This document shows, piece after piece, positions 1-11,106 of a stretch of DNA of 64,000 nt. The position numbers and the translations under genes are program-made. Each line of letters begins with the position of its first letter. Position 1 is the first letter of the stretch. The notes under the pieces were generated by a model that worked only from the letters and a program-made list of their open reading frames with translations, ran no database searches and was not told the origin of the DNA. The DNA comes from Sialis fuliginosa (taxonomy: Eukaryota; Arthropoda; Insecta; Megaloptera; Sialidae): contig OY540817.1 in the NCBI GenBank assembly GCA_961205875.1, forward strand, positions 1,054,001 to 1,118,000, in the 5' to 3' direction.

Positions 1-510
1 AATTTAATTACATATACGTAAACAATAAATATATGTTTAAATATCAAATGCTACAAAGATGTACATATAAAACGAATACCTCAAGTACACGCCTCCATTA
101 AACACAACGAACAAATGATTTATTTTGATCAAATACGATTTATTTTATAATTATAATTATATTTATTTATTGGAAAATGTTTAGCATGTTTGTTCCATTC
201 GGAGAATGGTATTGTAGCCAAATATTGCTTTGTATTTGGTTTGTTCAGTGTAAAATGCCAAAGTCAAAACACTATTATATATTATAGACATTATTACTGA
301 TTATATACCTACATTGGTTGTCTCAAAGTGAAATGAAATTTCATCAGTATTTTTTATTAAAAAAATTTATAGTGTAAAAATTATTAAATGATTGATATAT
401 TGAGATATGTTGATATTTAAACAAATAAATTTATTAATAGTTTAAAGGGACGACTTGAAAAGCTTTAGTTAAAACAAATACTGTTTTGAATATCTGTGCT
501 TTTCTAATTA
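1..510. other. AT-rich sequence, no gene seen
   Basis: No open frame, TIR pair or RNA-like structure that I can support. It reads as ordinary AT-rich intergenic DNA. Confidence 0.5.
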
Positions 511-836
511 TTAGAGATGGGCTGACTAGTCAGTTGAAAAAAGATTGACTATTTTGAATCTGTTCATAAAAACATGCAAAAAGACTTTGTGCGTCTTCAG
601 TGTGTTTATATGGCATTTGGATGCAGCACGCACTTCTCCATCTGATCCCTCAAAGTTTACATCTCTGAGTTTATATTAAGTAAACGGAGAAATTATTCAA
701 GCAATGTGACTGATTAAAATGATAATAATATAAAACAATTTTTTTTCTGCCTTGCTATATTAATTTTATTAATTTAACAACAAAAATTAGAGGCTAAAAA
801 TCAGTTTTTTTTGCTGACTAGTCAATCCATCTCTAA
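511..836. mobile_element. hAT-like MITE (326 bp)
   Basis: The ends are inverted repeats: TTAGAGATGGGCTGACTAGTC on the left, and on the right the complement TTAGAGATGGATTGACTAGTC. There is no coding capacity. GACTAGTC is itself palindromic. The flanks TCTAATTA and GAACAATA do not match, so the duplication expected for hAT is not visible and the family call rests on TIR style only. Confidence 0.6.
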
Positions 837-1179
837 GAACAATAAAAAATAAATAGTTCATTAAAATAATGTTAATTAGCAATGCTGTTCATTATATTAG
901 TACTTGTTGATTTTGATAACATATTGTAATACTTATATTTTACAAATAAATATACTTTTCTTTACATGTATACTTTTTTTGTTAATATGAAATTCTTATA
1001 TAAAATTGAACATAAATTTGAGGATATTTAAGTACGCGGGATTTTAAATTTTAGTTCGTGACACCACTCACAAGAGGCGCTGATTTATTTTTGAATACAT
1101 GAGAGTTGCCTATCTATAGTATTTACTTATCTATGCCTGGAATTAAGAAAAAGAATAAAGAAATTTTAATTTATTTCAT

Positions 1180-1740
1180 ATACAGGGTGTCCCAAGACTA
1201 CGTCAAAGTTCAATATTTTATTTATTATAACAAATGGAAGAAAACTTTAACTACAAAAGTTGTCAGGTTAGACAAGTCGCATATTTTAAAAATAGTTATA
1301 TTTATATAGGGTGCCCCATAAGTGCGTTACAAATCAAAGTTATGTTTTTTTAAATACAATGTATATTTTTTTGTTTGATAATCTTAAAGCATTTATTTTT
1401 TTGGATATTTTGATATAAGCATGTGTGGGATTATACTAGCGGTTTAGAAATTATGACCATTTTTATAAGAAAATTAACATATTTTCCACACCTTGCAATT
1501 TTCTAATTACAACAAAAAAACTTTTGTTTTCTGCTAAAAATAGTTTTGGCATATGCTCTTTTATTGCGATATTACATCAAACATTTACAAAATTGTATTC
1601 CTTGTACAGGGTGTATCAAAAATCTGAACTTAATTTTTTTCAAAATTTTCAAATGGAACACCCTATATATTTTTGGAATATGGAAATTATTTATGAATTT
1701 GTGAAATTCCCAACAACATTAAATGAAAAAAAGTAAGGCA
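1180..1740. mobile_element. Cluster of CAGGGTG-type MITE end remnants
   Basis: Motifs of the form TACAGGGTGTCCC occur at about 1183, 1306 (TATAGGGTGCCCC) and 1605 (TACAGGGTGTATC), with a reverse-oriented ACACCCTATA near 1660. These match the termini of the foldback elements found whole at 47031 and 56751. Here only broken ends remain; short ORFs across the stretch are not convincing genes. Confidence 0.45.
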
Positions 1741-1783
1741 CGTTTTAACATTTTCGAAATGATTTAAAAAAACTTATACTCAC

Positions 1784-1905
1784 TCATATGCGATTTCGTC
1801 GCCGCCTTTGATATTTCTGAAAAATACAAATATATATTTAGTTAAGTTAGTATGACTGGAATTAATAAAAATGAATAAATATTTGAATACTCACTGCTTC
1901 TCCAT
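1784..1905 (-). pseudogene. First two microexons of a small gene related to the 38.3-39.1 kb RG gene
   Basis: On the minus strand an ATG at 1905-1903 opens an 11-nt coding exon (to 1895, M-E-K plus two bases) followed by GTGAGT. After a 78-bp intron ending TTTCTCAG-like sequence, a 33-nt exon runs 1816-1784 (Q-N-I-K-G-G-D-E-I-A-Y) and is followed by GTGAGT. Both introns are phase 2 and the frame is kept. The exon-2 text I-K-G-G-D-E-I resembles I-Q-K-G-E-M-I of the gene at 38.3-39.1 kb, which shares the tiny ATG exon and phase-2 junctions. No third exon is recognisable below 1780, where MITE remnants begin, so the gene looks cut off. Two short exons could arise by chance; the matching phase and wording argue against that. 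Function unknown. Confidence 0.4.
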
Positions 1906-2026
1906 TCCGTCAGGAAATATATGTATTTAATGTTCACAAAAATGTTCAAATATCGGACTTCATATTAGGACTTCACAGACGCCAGTGACCAGTTGAACGT
2001 TATTCTGTGATTCAAACAGAATTTAA

Positions 2027-3319
2027 CCCATTAGTGCATAATGTGTCTTATAATGGACGTCTAGATTTTATTTTTTTTTGACGTCATATTTGCAAGCCTG
2101 GATTTGTTAGTATGTAATTGTTGTTCCTTTATTGACAACAAACAAAACCTTTACAGTAGTTAAGTACATTTTGATTTGTGAAGTGTTCTAGTGCTAATTA
2201 AATGGATCCCAGTTTATACTCTACGCGAAACAAGGGGTAAGTATTATTTTTAAATATAATACAATTAAATATTGTGTTTTTTGTAAATGCTATTAGTTTT
2301 AATGGATTATCTAGAATATTTTTCAACAGTAAAATATATTTTTTTTAATTTTTTTTATTACAAATAATACGTTATTTAGTTGCATCCCTTATAATGGACA
2401 CTATGCACAGTGACTATAAAAACATTTTTTTCAGATTATTTCTTCATCAGTTATTAGAGATTTTAGAAGTGGACGATATAGATGATCAACCTTCTATGGT
2501 ATATATATTACCTCCAATGAGAAATCAGCAGAGACAGAAGAGGATAGTGATGATACCGATGAAGAAAGTACCAACCCAAACAAAATTTCAAGGGGAATTT
2601 TGAGCCAAACCTGCGAAGTTTGTTATGATGATTCTGAGTTTAGTGATGAAGATGACAATATTCCTCTTGCTATTATAAAAAATAATATAATTTATGCAAA
2701 TAATACCAGGAAGATGCTTCCTACTTCGACTGTTCCACATACGTCCGGTATATCAAACCTTCCTCCACGTAAGCGTCAAAATAATACTTCAAAATGGTCA
2801 GAAAACATTCATACCTCTACTCTGAACAAAATATGTACTCCTAGACAACCTTCAGTAGACTCAAATTTAGCAGAGACTCCATTAGATGTTTTCAATCTAT
2901 TTTGGGGTGAAGACATCATAAATAATATTATCGCACAATCAAACATATTTGCACAACAAAAGAATATCATCCTAAACCTAACCAAAGATGAGTTGTATGT
3001 AATTTTTGGGGCAATGCTTTTATCAGTACCATTCAAAATAATCAATTCTAATTTTTTTTTATTATTTTAATATTTTATTATTATACATGTTTACTTTCAT
3101 TGTTAATTTGAATAAAATTAAAATATTTTTTTGAACACTGTATCTTTACTTAAGTACCCACTATGCATAGAGTCCATTTAAATGGACATGCGGTATTGGC
3201 TAATCTAAGAATAATAAAAAAAAAATTTATCTAGAATATATTTTTATAACGTTAAAATTAATCGTTTTATAAAACCAAAACATTAAATATTAAAAAAATA
3301 AACTTCATGCACTAATGGG
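2027..3319 (+). mobile_element. Internally deleted piggyBac-type element
   Basis: The element starts CCCATTAGTGCATAATG and ends CATGCACTAATGGG, a perfect 13-bp inverted repeat. It is flanked on both sides by TTAA (2023-2026 and 3320-3323), the diagnostic piggyBac target. At 1,293 bp it is about half of an autonomous copy. It carries the start of a transposase gene and lacks the catalytic DDD domain. Confidence 0.9.
2202..3070 (+). pseudogene. piggyBac transposase, N-terminal remnant
   Basis: Coding begins at ATG 2202 (M-D-P-S-L-Y-S-T-R-N) and appears to run into an intron at GTAAGT 2236, resuming after TTTTTTTCAG near 2434. The exon reads L-E-I-L-E-V-D-D-I-D-D, then loses frame near 2515. 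The other frame continues with a strongly acidic run (E-T-E-E-D-S-D-D-T-D-E-E-S) and, after 2600, with P-L-D-V-F-N-L-F-W-G and L-T-K-D-E-L-Y-V-I-F-G-A-M. That order, acidic N-terminus then the start of the DDE_Tnp_1_7 domain, is the piggyBac pattern. The protein stops at 3070 before any catalytic aspartate. Dead by truncation and frameshift. Confidence 0.75.
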
Positions 3320-3665
3320 TTAAGCTACAATTAAAAATATCATTCTGCCAATCAAATTCAAGTATACTGCTGACGTTGATATTCGATTCAAAAATGTCAT
3401 TTTTTGAAATGAAAATAAGTATTTTGGAATGATTTTCAATAATTGATTTTATTATTCTGTGGAATGAATAGGCATAACTGTTCTATTTTTTCATTATTAT
3501 ATTACAGTGAGCATATTTAATAGAACAAATTTCTAATAATTAACATTTTAAATCAACGAATCAGATGATGTTTTACATCTTTCCATTTCGTAAATTTAAA
3601 TGTATTACATGTGATCTGATTGGTTCTATAGCATTTTAATTATTGCGTAAATTTGTTCTAATTTA
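3320..3665. other. AT-rich spacer between piggyBac and the pogo-like element
   Basis: Contains the right TTAA of the piggyBac element and the left TA target of the next element (3664-3665). Nothing else recognisable. Confidence 0.5.
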
Positions 3666-3938
3666 GGAGAGTACGGGGGAATTAGCGCCACTTAAGATAA
3701 AACTCCAATAACTTTTTATAATATTATCACTTTTTTATATAGTTTTTGGTTTTTATTATAGTATAACTAATCAGGTTTAACCTATCAACATAGAAATTAA
3801 AAAATATACCAAAAAATGATAATTACACTCATTTAAAAAAAAAGTAACATTGGCTCCCATTGCCCAAGAATACGGGGTAATCAGATCCACCGGGGCAATG
3901 GTAACCAGAATAAGAATATGTAACAAAATATTATATAC

Positions 3939-4428
3939 TTATAACATTTTTAATTTTATAAATAATTCTACTTTTTCTTTGTTAAATCCTTCGATTCTAT
4001 TTATACTTGTCAACTCAGGTTTGCGAGTATTGATATTAGTGTTTCTTTTCAAAAATCCTTCAAGCCAGTCTGGTCCCGCACATTTGCTTTCCTTGTTAAA
4101 ATTATGAGGTATCTTCAATTGTTCAGCACACTCGTATGCTATTTTCCTAAATTTCATGGAGTCTAAGCCATAAAAAAGATTCGTCATATGAATTAGGTAA
4201 TCAGCCAGAATTCGTTCTTGATCTGGAGAAAATATTGGTTTTCTTCCGAGACGAGGATTTGTTTGTTCTGATCTGCGGTATCTTTTGCAAAGTACTATAT
4301 GGGATTTTAAACTCTTTGGTTGCCTTATGCAGAGAAATGCCATCATCATTGACTCTCTTGATAGCACGATCTAGTACATCCAGACTCCACTGACACTTCT
4401 CCGTAATTCTATCTCGTTTTCGAGGCAT
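3939..4428 (-). pseudogene. DDE_1 (Tigger/jerky-like) transposase, N-terminal half
   Basis: The N-terminus from 4428 has M-P-R-K-R-D-R-I-T followed by W-S-L-D-V-L-D-R-A-I and a helix-turn-helix of the Psq/CENP-B type (A-T-K-E-F-K-I-P-Y-S-T-L). Near 4280 the frame breaks and continues in a second frame with R-R-S-E-Q-T-N-P-R-L-G-R-K-P-I-F-S and a CENPB-type second DNA-binding domain ending G-P-D-W-L-E-G-F-L-K-R. The protein stops around 3939 before the DDE core. This is the usual order in pogo/Tigger transposases, and it lies just inside the left end of the matching element. No longer functional. Confidence 0.7.
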
Positions 4429-4627
4429 ATCTAACTAATTAATAAAAAATAATGAAGTGGGTAATGAGAGCCATTCGACTCCCATTACCCCAAATACAAA
4501 TTTTTAAGTTTTAGTATAGTTTTCAAAATACAGTTGATTATACAGGCCTGCGAAATTTAACTTTTTTTTCCCCCTTCAATAATTATGTTATTTTTTTTAA
4601 ATATCTACCCGGGAAAAAATTTCAGAT

Positions 4628-5045
4628 CTGAAGTGATCTCGGTTGATCTTCATTTTGGAACAAATCAGATCTTTTTAGATCTTTGTAGATCGTTGTAGGT
4701 CTTTGCAGATAGTTGTAGGTCTCTGTAGATCTTTGTAGATCGTGATCTTTGCAGATCGTTGTCGATCGTTGTAGGTCTTTGCAGATAGTTGTAGATATTT
4801 GCAGATCGTTATAGATATTTGCAGATCGTGATCTTAATAGATCGTTGTTGATCTTTGCAGATAGTTGTAGGTCGTTGTAGGTCGTTGCAGATCTTTGTAG
4901 ATCGCTATTGATCTTTGTAAATCGTTGCAGATCGTGATCTTTATAGATCGTTGTAGATCTTTGCAGATCGTTGTAAATCTTTACAGATCGTTGTTGATCT
5001 TTGTAGATCGTTGTACATCATTGCAGATCGTCGTAGATCGTGAGA
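4628..5045. repeat. 10-bp GATC tandem array, left
   Basis: Runs of units such as GATCTTTGTA, GATCGTTGTA and GATCTTTGCA repeat with a period of ten bases, with a few units changed (GGTCTTTGCA, GATAGTTGTA). About 40 units. Ten bases is close to one helical turn, so the GATC core would fall on one face of the DNA. Confidence 0.85.
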
Positions 5046-5765
5046 TTGAAACGTATTGTTTGTATTTTAATCAATTTAAAAAAAATATGTGTATTTGTTA
5101 TTTTAACAATACAGGCCTTAAATATCACTTAATACGTGTCTGGACTTTTTTTCATTTTATTAAATTTAATAATAATATCTTATGTTTCTATGCTGTATTA
5201 ACAGTAAATATTGAATTTTTCTGTTTCGCTACTTATGGTATTCATTATAGAAAATCGTAAATATCTCGACTTCTGTGCTAGATAGAGGGTTGTTTTGCCC
5301 CCCATACCCCTGGTATCCCGAAGTATTTTTCCCGCTGGATCGAATGAGACCAATTACAACCCTTCATCTGTGACAGGGGGTGAGTTGTGAATTTATTTAT
5401 GAATTTAATACACGGGCCTCAAATATCATTCAGTACGTTTCTGTACAATTTTTTTTTAATTGATTAAATTATAAACAAGGTTTCTATATAGTATATGTGT
5501 ATTTGTTATTTAAGGTAGACAAAAGTTTATTTATGAATAAGTAGGTACATATTATTATGTACATATGTATAATATATAAATATCGCAACATAGCTCTCGC
5601 CAACACAGTATTTTCACTTTCATTCGTATATAAGCCAAGTCGGATCAGTTAGTAATAAGGTAATACAATACATATATGGTGGTTCTCTTCTCCAGGATTG
5701 CTCTTCGAACCCAGTTACTGCGGGAAGTCAAGCTGTGTGTGTGTACAAAAACATAATCAAATCCC

Positions 5766-5915
5766 CGATCTACGCAGATCTGTTTTGATCTGTGTTGATC
5801 TACGCAGATCTGTGTTGATCTATTTTGATCTGTGTTGATCTGCGTTGATATGTTCCAAAATGGAGATCAAAACAGATCTGTAAAAATGCAGATCTGATTT
5901 GATCACTTTAGATCT
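5766..5915. repeat. 10-bp GATC tandem array, right
   Basis: Shorter array near the right end of the same element, with units GATCTACGCA, GATCTGTGTT and GATCTATTTT, again at a ten-base period. Its unit text differs from the left array, so the two were amplified separately. Confidence 0.8.
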
Positions 5916-6113
5916 GAAATTTTTTCCCGGGTAGTTATGTTAAACTAAAATACAGCTTAGTTTTTTTTCTAGCACATCGAGATTTATTTTTATTGATGAC
6001 ATGCATATTTTAGTTTCATGAAAATATAAAAATTACTTAATAAATTTAAAATTAAATTTTTCCGAAAAAACCAACAGTATTAATTAAAAATAATGCTAAA
6101 GAGACTAAGTAAA

Positions 6114-7230
6114 TCAAAAAAACTTATGGTATCTTTGTCTACTTCCTTCAAAATTCCTGTTTAATATTTTTCTCTTATGCTTTCTATCCAGTTCATCTCT
6201 CTTCAATATCCAGCAGTAGTCTGCCATCATGTTTGCGTCTGACCTTTCTTGGTATCTGCTCTCCATAACCTTAATATCTTGGTGGAAGCGCTCGCCTTGT
6301 TCTTCACTTACGGCACCAAGATTCTCAGGAAAGAAGTCAATATGAGAATGCAGAAAATGTAACTTTATACTCATATTCCAACCCAGTTTATGGAAATTGC
6401 TGAGCATATTATTCACCATATTTTCATTATCTGGGCTTTTTCTGTTTCCTAAAAAATGTTTCACTACCTCTTTAAATGAATTCCAAGCGTTCTCTTCGGT
6501 TTTATTCATGATTTTTTCAAAGTTAGCGTCTTGCATTAACTTCCTTATCTCGGGGCCAACAAAAATGCCTTATTTGATCTTTGCATCCGATAAATGCTTA
6601 AATTTATCACATAGGTACTTGAAACAGGGACCGTTTTTAGGTAGTGCTTTTACAAATTGCTTCATAATACCTAATTAAATGTGAAGTGGAGGTAGCAGAA
6701 TTTTTGAGAGATCAACTAGCGCTTCTTTTAAAACATTTTTAGTACCAGGGGTTAATGATGCTCTTTGTGGCCAATCTTTTTTGATCCAATGTTGAGCTCT
6801 ATTTCTACTATCCCATTCACATATGTAACAGAAGCATGGGCGCCGGGAGGGGGGTGCAAGGAGGTGCGCTTGCACCCCCCTGGCAAATGAAATAATTAAG
6901 AAATACAATTGTTATTTTAAAATTTAATACATTTGCACCCCCCTGGCAAAATGAAAAAAATTCACGTTGTGAATAATAAGTTATAAATGTGAAAATATAA
7001 AACTGAGGATCTTTTTTTTTTTTTTTAGTCGTGTCAGTTTCGAATTTTATACCTATATATAAAAACTGAAGACCTTTTTTTTTTTTACTCATGTTAACTT
7101 CCATCAAAAAAAATTTCTAATCTAAATGCACCCCCCTAAAAGAAATTCTGCCGGAGCCCATGAACAGAAGTTATCTGAAGAATTAACACATTTGCGAGAA
7201 GCCATTTATCTTATTTATTACCATACAAAA
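6114..7230 (-). pseudogene. Repeat-borne ORF with E-x-G-E-R-F-H-Q-D-I motif, split by a MITE
   Basis: The C-terminal frame (6536-6114) reads F-L-H-S-H-I-D-F-F, then E-E-Q-G-E-R-F-H-Q-D-I and M-A-D-Y-C-W-I-L-K-R. Just upstream, other frames give L-S-D-A-K-I-K-E-G-I-F-V-G-P, L-L-P-P-L-H-I and C-Y-I-C-E-W-D-S-R, in the order I remember from a repetitive, usually unannotated protein common in arthropod and cnidarian genomes. The hAT MITE at 6835-7162 falls inside it; the text before C-Y-I-C-E-W resumes beyond the MITE at 7171 with S-S-D-N-F. A TAA after P-L-H-I and a frame change show it is dead. Family function unknown to me; a transposon origin is an inference from its copy number. Confidence 0.55.
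6835..7162. mobile_element. hAT MITE (328 bp)
   Basis: Starts CATGGGCGCCGGGAG and ends GCCGGAGCCCATG, inverted repeats, with runs of GGGGGGTGCA and TGCACCCCCC inside each end. It is flanked by a perfect 8-bp duplication AACAGAAG (6827-6834 and 7163-7170), the hAT signature. Non-coding; the ORFs read across it are artefacts. Confidence 0.9.
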
Positions 7231-8936
7231 ATCACAAAAATATAGTACCACAGTCGATAGATGTAAATCGTAATATGATTATAATCACGACAAACATTGA
7301 CTAATGAGGAAAGATAAATATTTAAATGTCATCTACTAGCATGCACTGTTATCAAAGAAATTGGAAGTTAACGCTAGTAATAGGTGGTAATTTTAAGAAA
7401 AATGAAAAAAGTAATTTTCTCAGAAAATTTACGTGATGGATTTTTTAAATTACTTTTTTCGAAGCTTAGTTCCTAATACCAATCGAAATTGCTAATTAGT
7501 TTTTTAAGGGGGAAACCATCGCAGATAAAAAGGTTAATTTATATAAATAATATTATTTATATAAATAATATTATTTATATAAATTAACCTTTTTATCTAA
7601 TTTTCTAATGATAAAGTTACAGGTTAAAAGATGCGACACTTATAATAAAATAATTTTAATACTTACAATTTGTCCTTGAATATCGTAATAAATTAGATCG
7701 ATCGCCCGAAAAACCGACGTATGGTCTTTTTGCGCAACAAAAGTCAACTAAGTAGCGATGCGACAAATCACACGTACCCCTCTCACGTCCAAAATAGGAT
7801 CTAACTTGTTAGGATACATGTAAACTAGAGTAGTTCTCATTACCCCGTGGCTCCCATTCCCCCGTGTTCCCCTACTAATTATGATATTATTAAAATTTTG
7901 GTTGGATATAGAAATGTGCTTCAGACAAAAGTTGAAGGGGGCATAGGGGGTCAACTACTGGTACTAATGACCTTGATCTTGAAATCGATTTTCAAGGTTA
8001 TTTCAAGATCAAAGTGATTTTTTTAAATGGGAACCCCTACTTTTGACCCCAGATTTGAAAAAAGCGGGAAATTTTACGTTCAAAATGATATGATGAATAA
8101 GGTCATCGCAAAAATAACTTGAAAATCTTTAAGGTATTTCTCGAAAAAATTAAAAGATTCAAGAGTAAGCTCAAATTTTGTAAAAAAAACTAAAAAAAGG
8201 TTATTAGAAGCTCCATTCAAAATCTTAAAATGATTGACCATCTGTGAGCAAAGATATCGTCAAAATAAAATCAAAAATTTAACATTGCGAGTATAGGGGT
8301 TACGATATTTTAAGCGGATTTTCAATGAAAAAGTAAATAATTTTATGCGAAGGAAGATCAAGAAATTTATGAAATTTTGAGAAAAACTAAATTAATATAA
8401 TTGGAATTAATATAAAAAGTCTCAAGTATTTTCACCACCCCGTTTTTATGTTATAAGTAAAATAAAAACTTATTTTCTGATAAAAAATATCACGGTACTA
8501 GCTATAACAACGCCGCAAAGTTTTGACAATTGCCGCGGTATTTAAAAATCGTACGTGCTGAATATATTGTTCTTTTAATTTCAAGGAATAATAAAAATAA
8601 TAAAAACTATTTCTTAATTATAAACTTATAATATATAACAAATTCAGATGCAAATAATAGTACACGTTATCACATCAAAACATTAAATAATATGTAGCTG
8701 TCAATACAAAAGTCGCGCATGCGCAATAGAAAATATATACGCAACGTTGCCAAATTTTATTTTAATTTATACCATGGCTATCTTGATTTTATACTACACT
8801 TTTTTTTCCTTTTCTAACATATAGCGTACCTTGTTTCTCCCCGAGAAATACCTTAAAATGCAAATCTTTTTTCTTTGTATTTTAAATGTTAAAAAAACTT
8901 GTAATGTTCTCTTTGGGGTGCTTGATTAAAGTAAAT
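7171..8936. other. Non-coding stretch with a palindrome and repeat debris
   Basis: Holds a 74-bp palindrome (7524-7597, separate entry), the right end of the pogo-like element (7872), and from about 7960 to 8110 a segment with CTTGATCTTGAAAT, GGGAACCCCTACTTTTGACC and AGCGGGAAATTTTACG. The last three recur in the foldback at 56751-57461, so this is a relic of that family. No gene seen from 8110 to 8936. Confidence 0.5.
7524..7597. repeat. Perfect 74-bp palindrome
   Basis: The sequence from GATAAAAAGGTTAATTT to AAATTAACCTTTTTATC equals its own complement over all 74 bases. The centre is made of TATAAATAATATTATTTA units. It would extrude as a long AT hairpin. Confidence 0.9.
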
Positions 8937-10129
8937 CCCCTTGCCTCTCACTATTCGGGGTGCTTTATTCAGGTGAGCTCCCTGCCTCTCACTCTTGATT
9001 TTGGAATTGAGCATTGAGTATGTGCTCAAAGTGACCACCATTTGTTTCAATACAAAATTGAATCCTTCTCAAAAAATATGTTGCAGTGGAAAGCAGGACA
9101 ATCCGTGGAATTGCTGCACAAGCTCTTCGTATGCGTTCCATCATGTCTTCTCTTATTGTTGTAGGCTGCTGCTCAAAACAAACGTTTTTTAAATATCCCC
9201 AAAGGTAAAAGTCAGGTGAAGTTAGATCAGGCGAGTTAGGAAGCCACGCAATCCATTGGTTTGGGTATCGTTCGTTTAGAAATGCTCTTACGATGCGTGC
9301 GAAATGTGGTGGCGCACCATCCAATTGAACCCATATTCTTCGCCTGGTATTTAAATCAACATCTTCACGTAAGCCAGGTAAATGGTCTGTCAAGAGTTCT
9401 AAAAAATTATCTTGCCATTAAAAAAGTAAGGACCAATTAAATAGCCATTCAGAATTCCACACCAAACGTTTAAGCTCCAACGATGTTGCTGGTCAACGGT
9501 TCTGTACCAGTGTGGATTGACATCTGACCAGTAATGACAATTATGTCTGTTCAGTTGTCCAGTATTTTTAAATAAAGCTTCATCTGAGAACATAACAAAT
9601 GTAAACAGCTCTCGATGCTCTGCGGCCCAGTGTCAAAATCGTAGGCGTTCTGCAAAATGCCGTAGCGTTAGTTCTTGGGTTAATGTGATGTGGTAAGCAT
9701 GATGCCTCTGCGCATTCGCGAATATTCGCACAGTTTTTAACATTCGCATTCGCAAGAAAAAGTGCGAATATTTTTGCGAATATTACTCCTTTTTGTAATA
9801 AAAAATATATTTTTTTATCTATTATATTAAATAATTATGTTTTTAGAACTTAATAACAGTCAACATTTATTTTTACATGCTCTCCCCCCACCCCCTAAAA
9901 GCGAAAAAATAAAAGTTATAATAAAAATATTAAGTTTTTGTTGTATTGTTCTTAGTTCATCTTGAGCGGTGTTTGAGTTATGAAAATGCGTCGCAATCTT
10001 TTTGCATTTATTAATTATATCAACTACGGCTTCCTGCGCTTTTAGTCCTTCTTTCACTACAATTTGTATTAGATGTACTGTACAATTTACATCTTTAATA
10101 TTCAACAAAGACATACTCTTTTTTGAATA

Positions 10130-10656
10130 CAGTAAAAGCTCTTTATTCGCGGGGTATATGTTCCATAAATATGCCGCGAATACAGAAACCGTGAATACGG
10201 AATGGTATTTTATATGGGATTATAGGGGATACGTTCCTAGGTGACAAAATAAATAATCAAATACAATATAAAAAAATCAATTTAATTGAAGTTTTTGACC
10301 ATATTGATTAATTATTATCTTCAGGCTTAGGCAATGGTTTAAAGAATTTTGTAATTTTTTCTTGCTTGGCAGTTTTTAAAAGCTCCTTCAATTCAGACTG
10401 ATATTCAGCAGTGGCATTAGCAATTTGCCTCTTAAAAATAAGACTTCGTTCCATAGACGGATCAATTTTCATAAAGAAATCACAAAGCTCATTTGCCATT
10501 CTTAACTAAGATTTTTCTAATTAAATGTCACGTTTCCTGATTAGATCCGCGAATAAAGATATCTTTAGCCGCGAATATAGGAATTGGGTCGCATTTTTTT
10601 AATTTGCGAATAGTGAAAACACGAATGAAGGAAGCGCGAATAAGAAGCTTTTACTG
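10130..10656. mobile_element. Tigger/pogo element remnant (527 bp)
   Basis: Starts CAGTAAAAGCTCTTTATTCG and ends with its complement (AATAAGAAGCTTTTACTG), flanked by TA on both sides (10128-10129, 10657-10658). The site lies inside the hAT transposase remnant, so it is younger than that element. Confidence 0.9.
10308..10499 (-). pseudogene. Tigger transposase C-terminal tail
   Basis: 63 codons inside the Tigger element: M-A-N-E-L-C-D-F-F, M-E-R-S-L-I-F-K-R, then K-Q-E-K-I-T-K-F-F-K. A lysine-rich I-T-x-F-F-K ending is typical of the tail of Tigger proteins. No HTH or DDE domain is left. It may simply be what an internal deletion spared. Confidence 0.5.
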
Positions 10657-10867
10657 TATTTGTACCAGAATCTCTAATTATACATTGAACTTTTTCCATA
10701 TGTATTTGCCAAAAAGATAAAATATTTTTAATTTTCGCAGCTATATTTTCACCTGTGTGACGGCCATCATTGCTTTTAAAACTATCAATTGTCTTTCGTA
10801 ATCAGATGTTATTCCGTAAAAACATCCTAGCTGGCTGTATATTGTATAATATGCAACATTAATGCAA

Positions 10868-11106
10868 TAGGGTGACCAGGTCTCAGGTTTTGACCCGGAG
10901 TCTCAGGGTTTGCATGCTGAATCTCCGGGCTCAGGGTTTGGGTGCAATTTATCTGGGTTTTGCAAAAAATGACGACGACTAAAACAAAAGGTAGTCAAAA
11001 ATAGAATGCAGATTAGGGTAATGAAAATAAAAATAATAAAATAAAATAAAAATGAGGTCTTCATTTACATGTCAGGGTTTACTAAAACTAAAATCTGGTC
11101 ACCCTA
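10868..11106. mobile_element. MITE with TAGGGTGACCAG termini (239 bp)
   Basis: The left end TAGGGTGACCAGGTCTCAGG and the complement of the right end TAGGGTGACCAGATTTTAGT are inverted repeats. The interior holds repeated CTCAGGGTTTG/CTCCGGG text. No clear target duplication. It lies within the hAT element. Confidence 0.65.

Larger units (their letters stand above)
4605..5934. mobile_element. GATC-repeat element with CCCGGG inverted termini
   Basis: The left end CTACCCGGGAAAAAATTTCA is matched by the complement of the right end over about 34 bases, through AGATCTGAAGTGATC against GATCACTTTAGATCT. TTATGTTA occurs at 5935-5942 directly after the right end and at 4583-4590, 14 bp before the left end, so an 8-bp duplication is possible but not clean. 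Inside both ends lie arrays of 10-bp GATC-containing units (separate entry). The short ORF at 4925-5260 is only the repeat read in frame. Non-autonomous; superfamily not assigned. Confidence 0.7.
3666..7872. mobile_element. pogo/Tigger-like element with nested insertions
   Basis: The left end GGAGAGTACGGGGGAATTAG and the complement of the right end GGGGAACACGGGGGAATGGG pair over about 25 bases, and both are bounded by TA (3664-3665 and 7873-7874), the Tc1/mariner/pogo target. Internal GGGGTAATGGGAGCCA-like motifs near 4460-4490 are related subterminal repeats. It contains a broken HTH_Psq transposase, a GATC-repeat element, a repeat-derived ORF and a hAT MITE. The two ends could belong to different copies of one family, as so much unrelated sequence lies between them. 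Confidence 0.6.
9929..10800 (-). pseudogene. hAT (ZBED-type) transposase remnant
   Basis: Upstream part (about 10800-10660) reads F-K-S-N-D-G-R-H-T-G-E-N-I-A-A-K-I and I-I-R-D-S-G-T-N, the segment before the hAT catalytic domain. After the Tigger MITE it resumes M-S-L-L-N-I-K-D-V-N-C-T-V-H-L-I-Q-I-V-V and K-C-K-K-I-A-T-H-F-H-N-S, typical of ZBED/hAT proteins. A poly-A tract at the junction is one base out of frame. The C-terminal dimerisation domain is missing. Not functional. Confidence 0.7.

Noticed and set aside
4628..5045. Possible CRISPR-like array
   Set aside because: Units abut without spacers, the genome is eukaryotic and no cas genes are present.
4925..5260. 111-codon ORF with repeated R-S-L-Q-I-V
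   Set aside because: It is the 10-bp GATC array translated; period-10 DNA gives a period-10 peptide.
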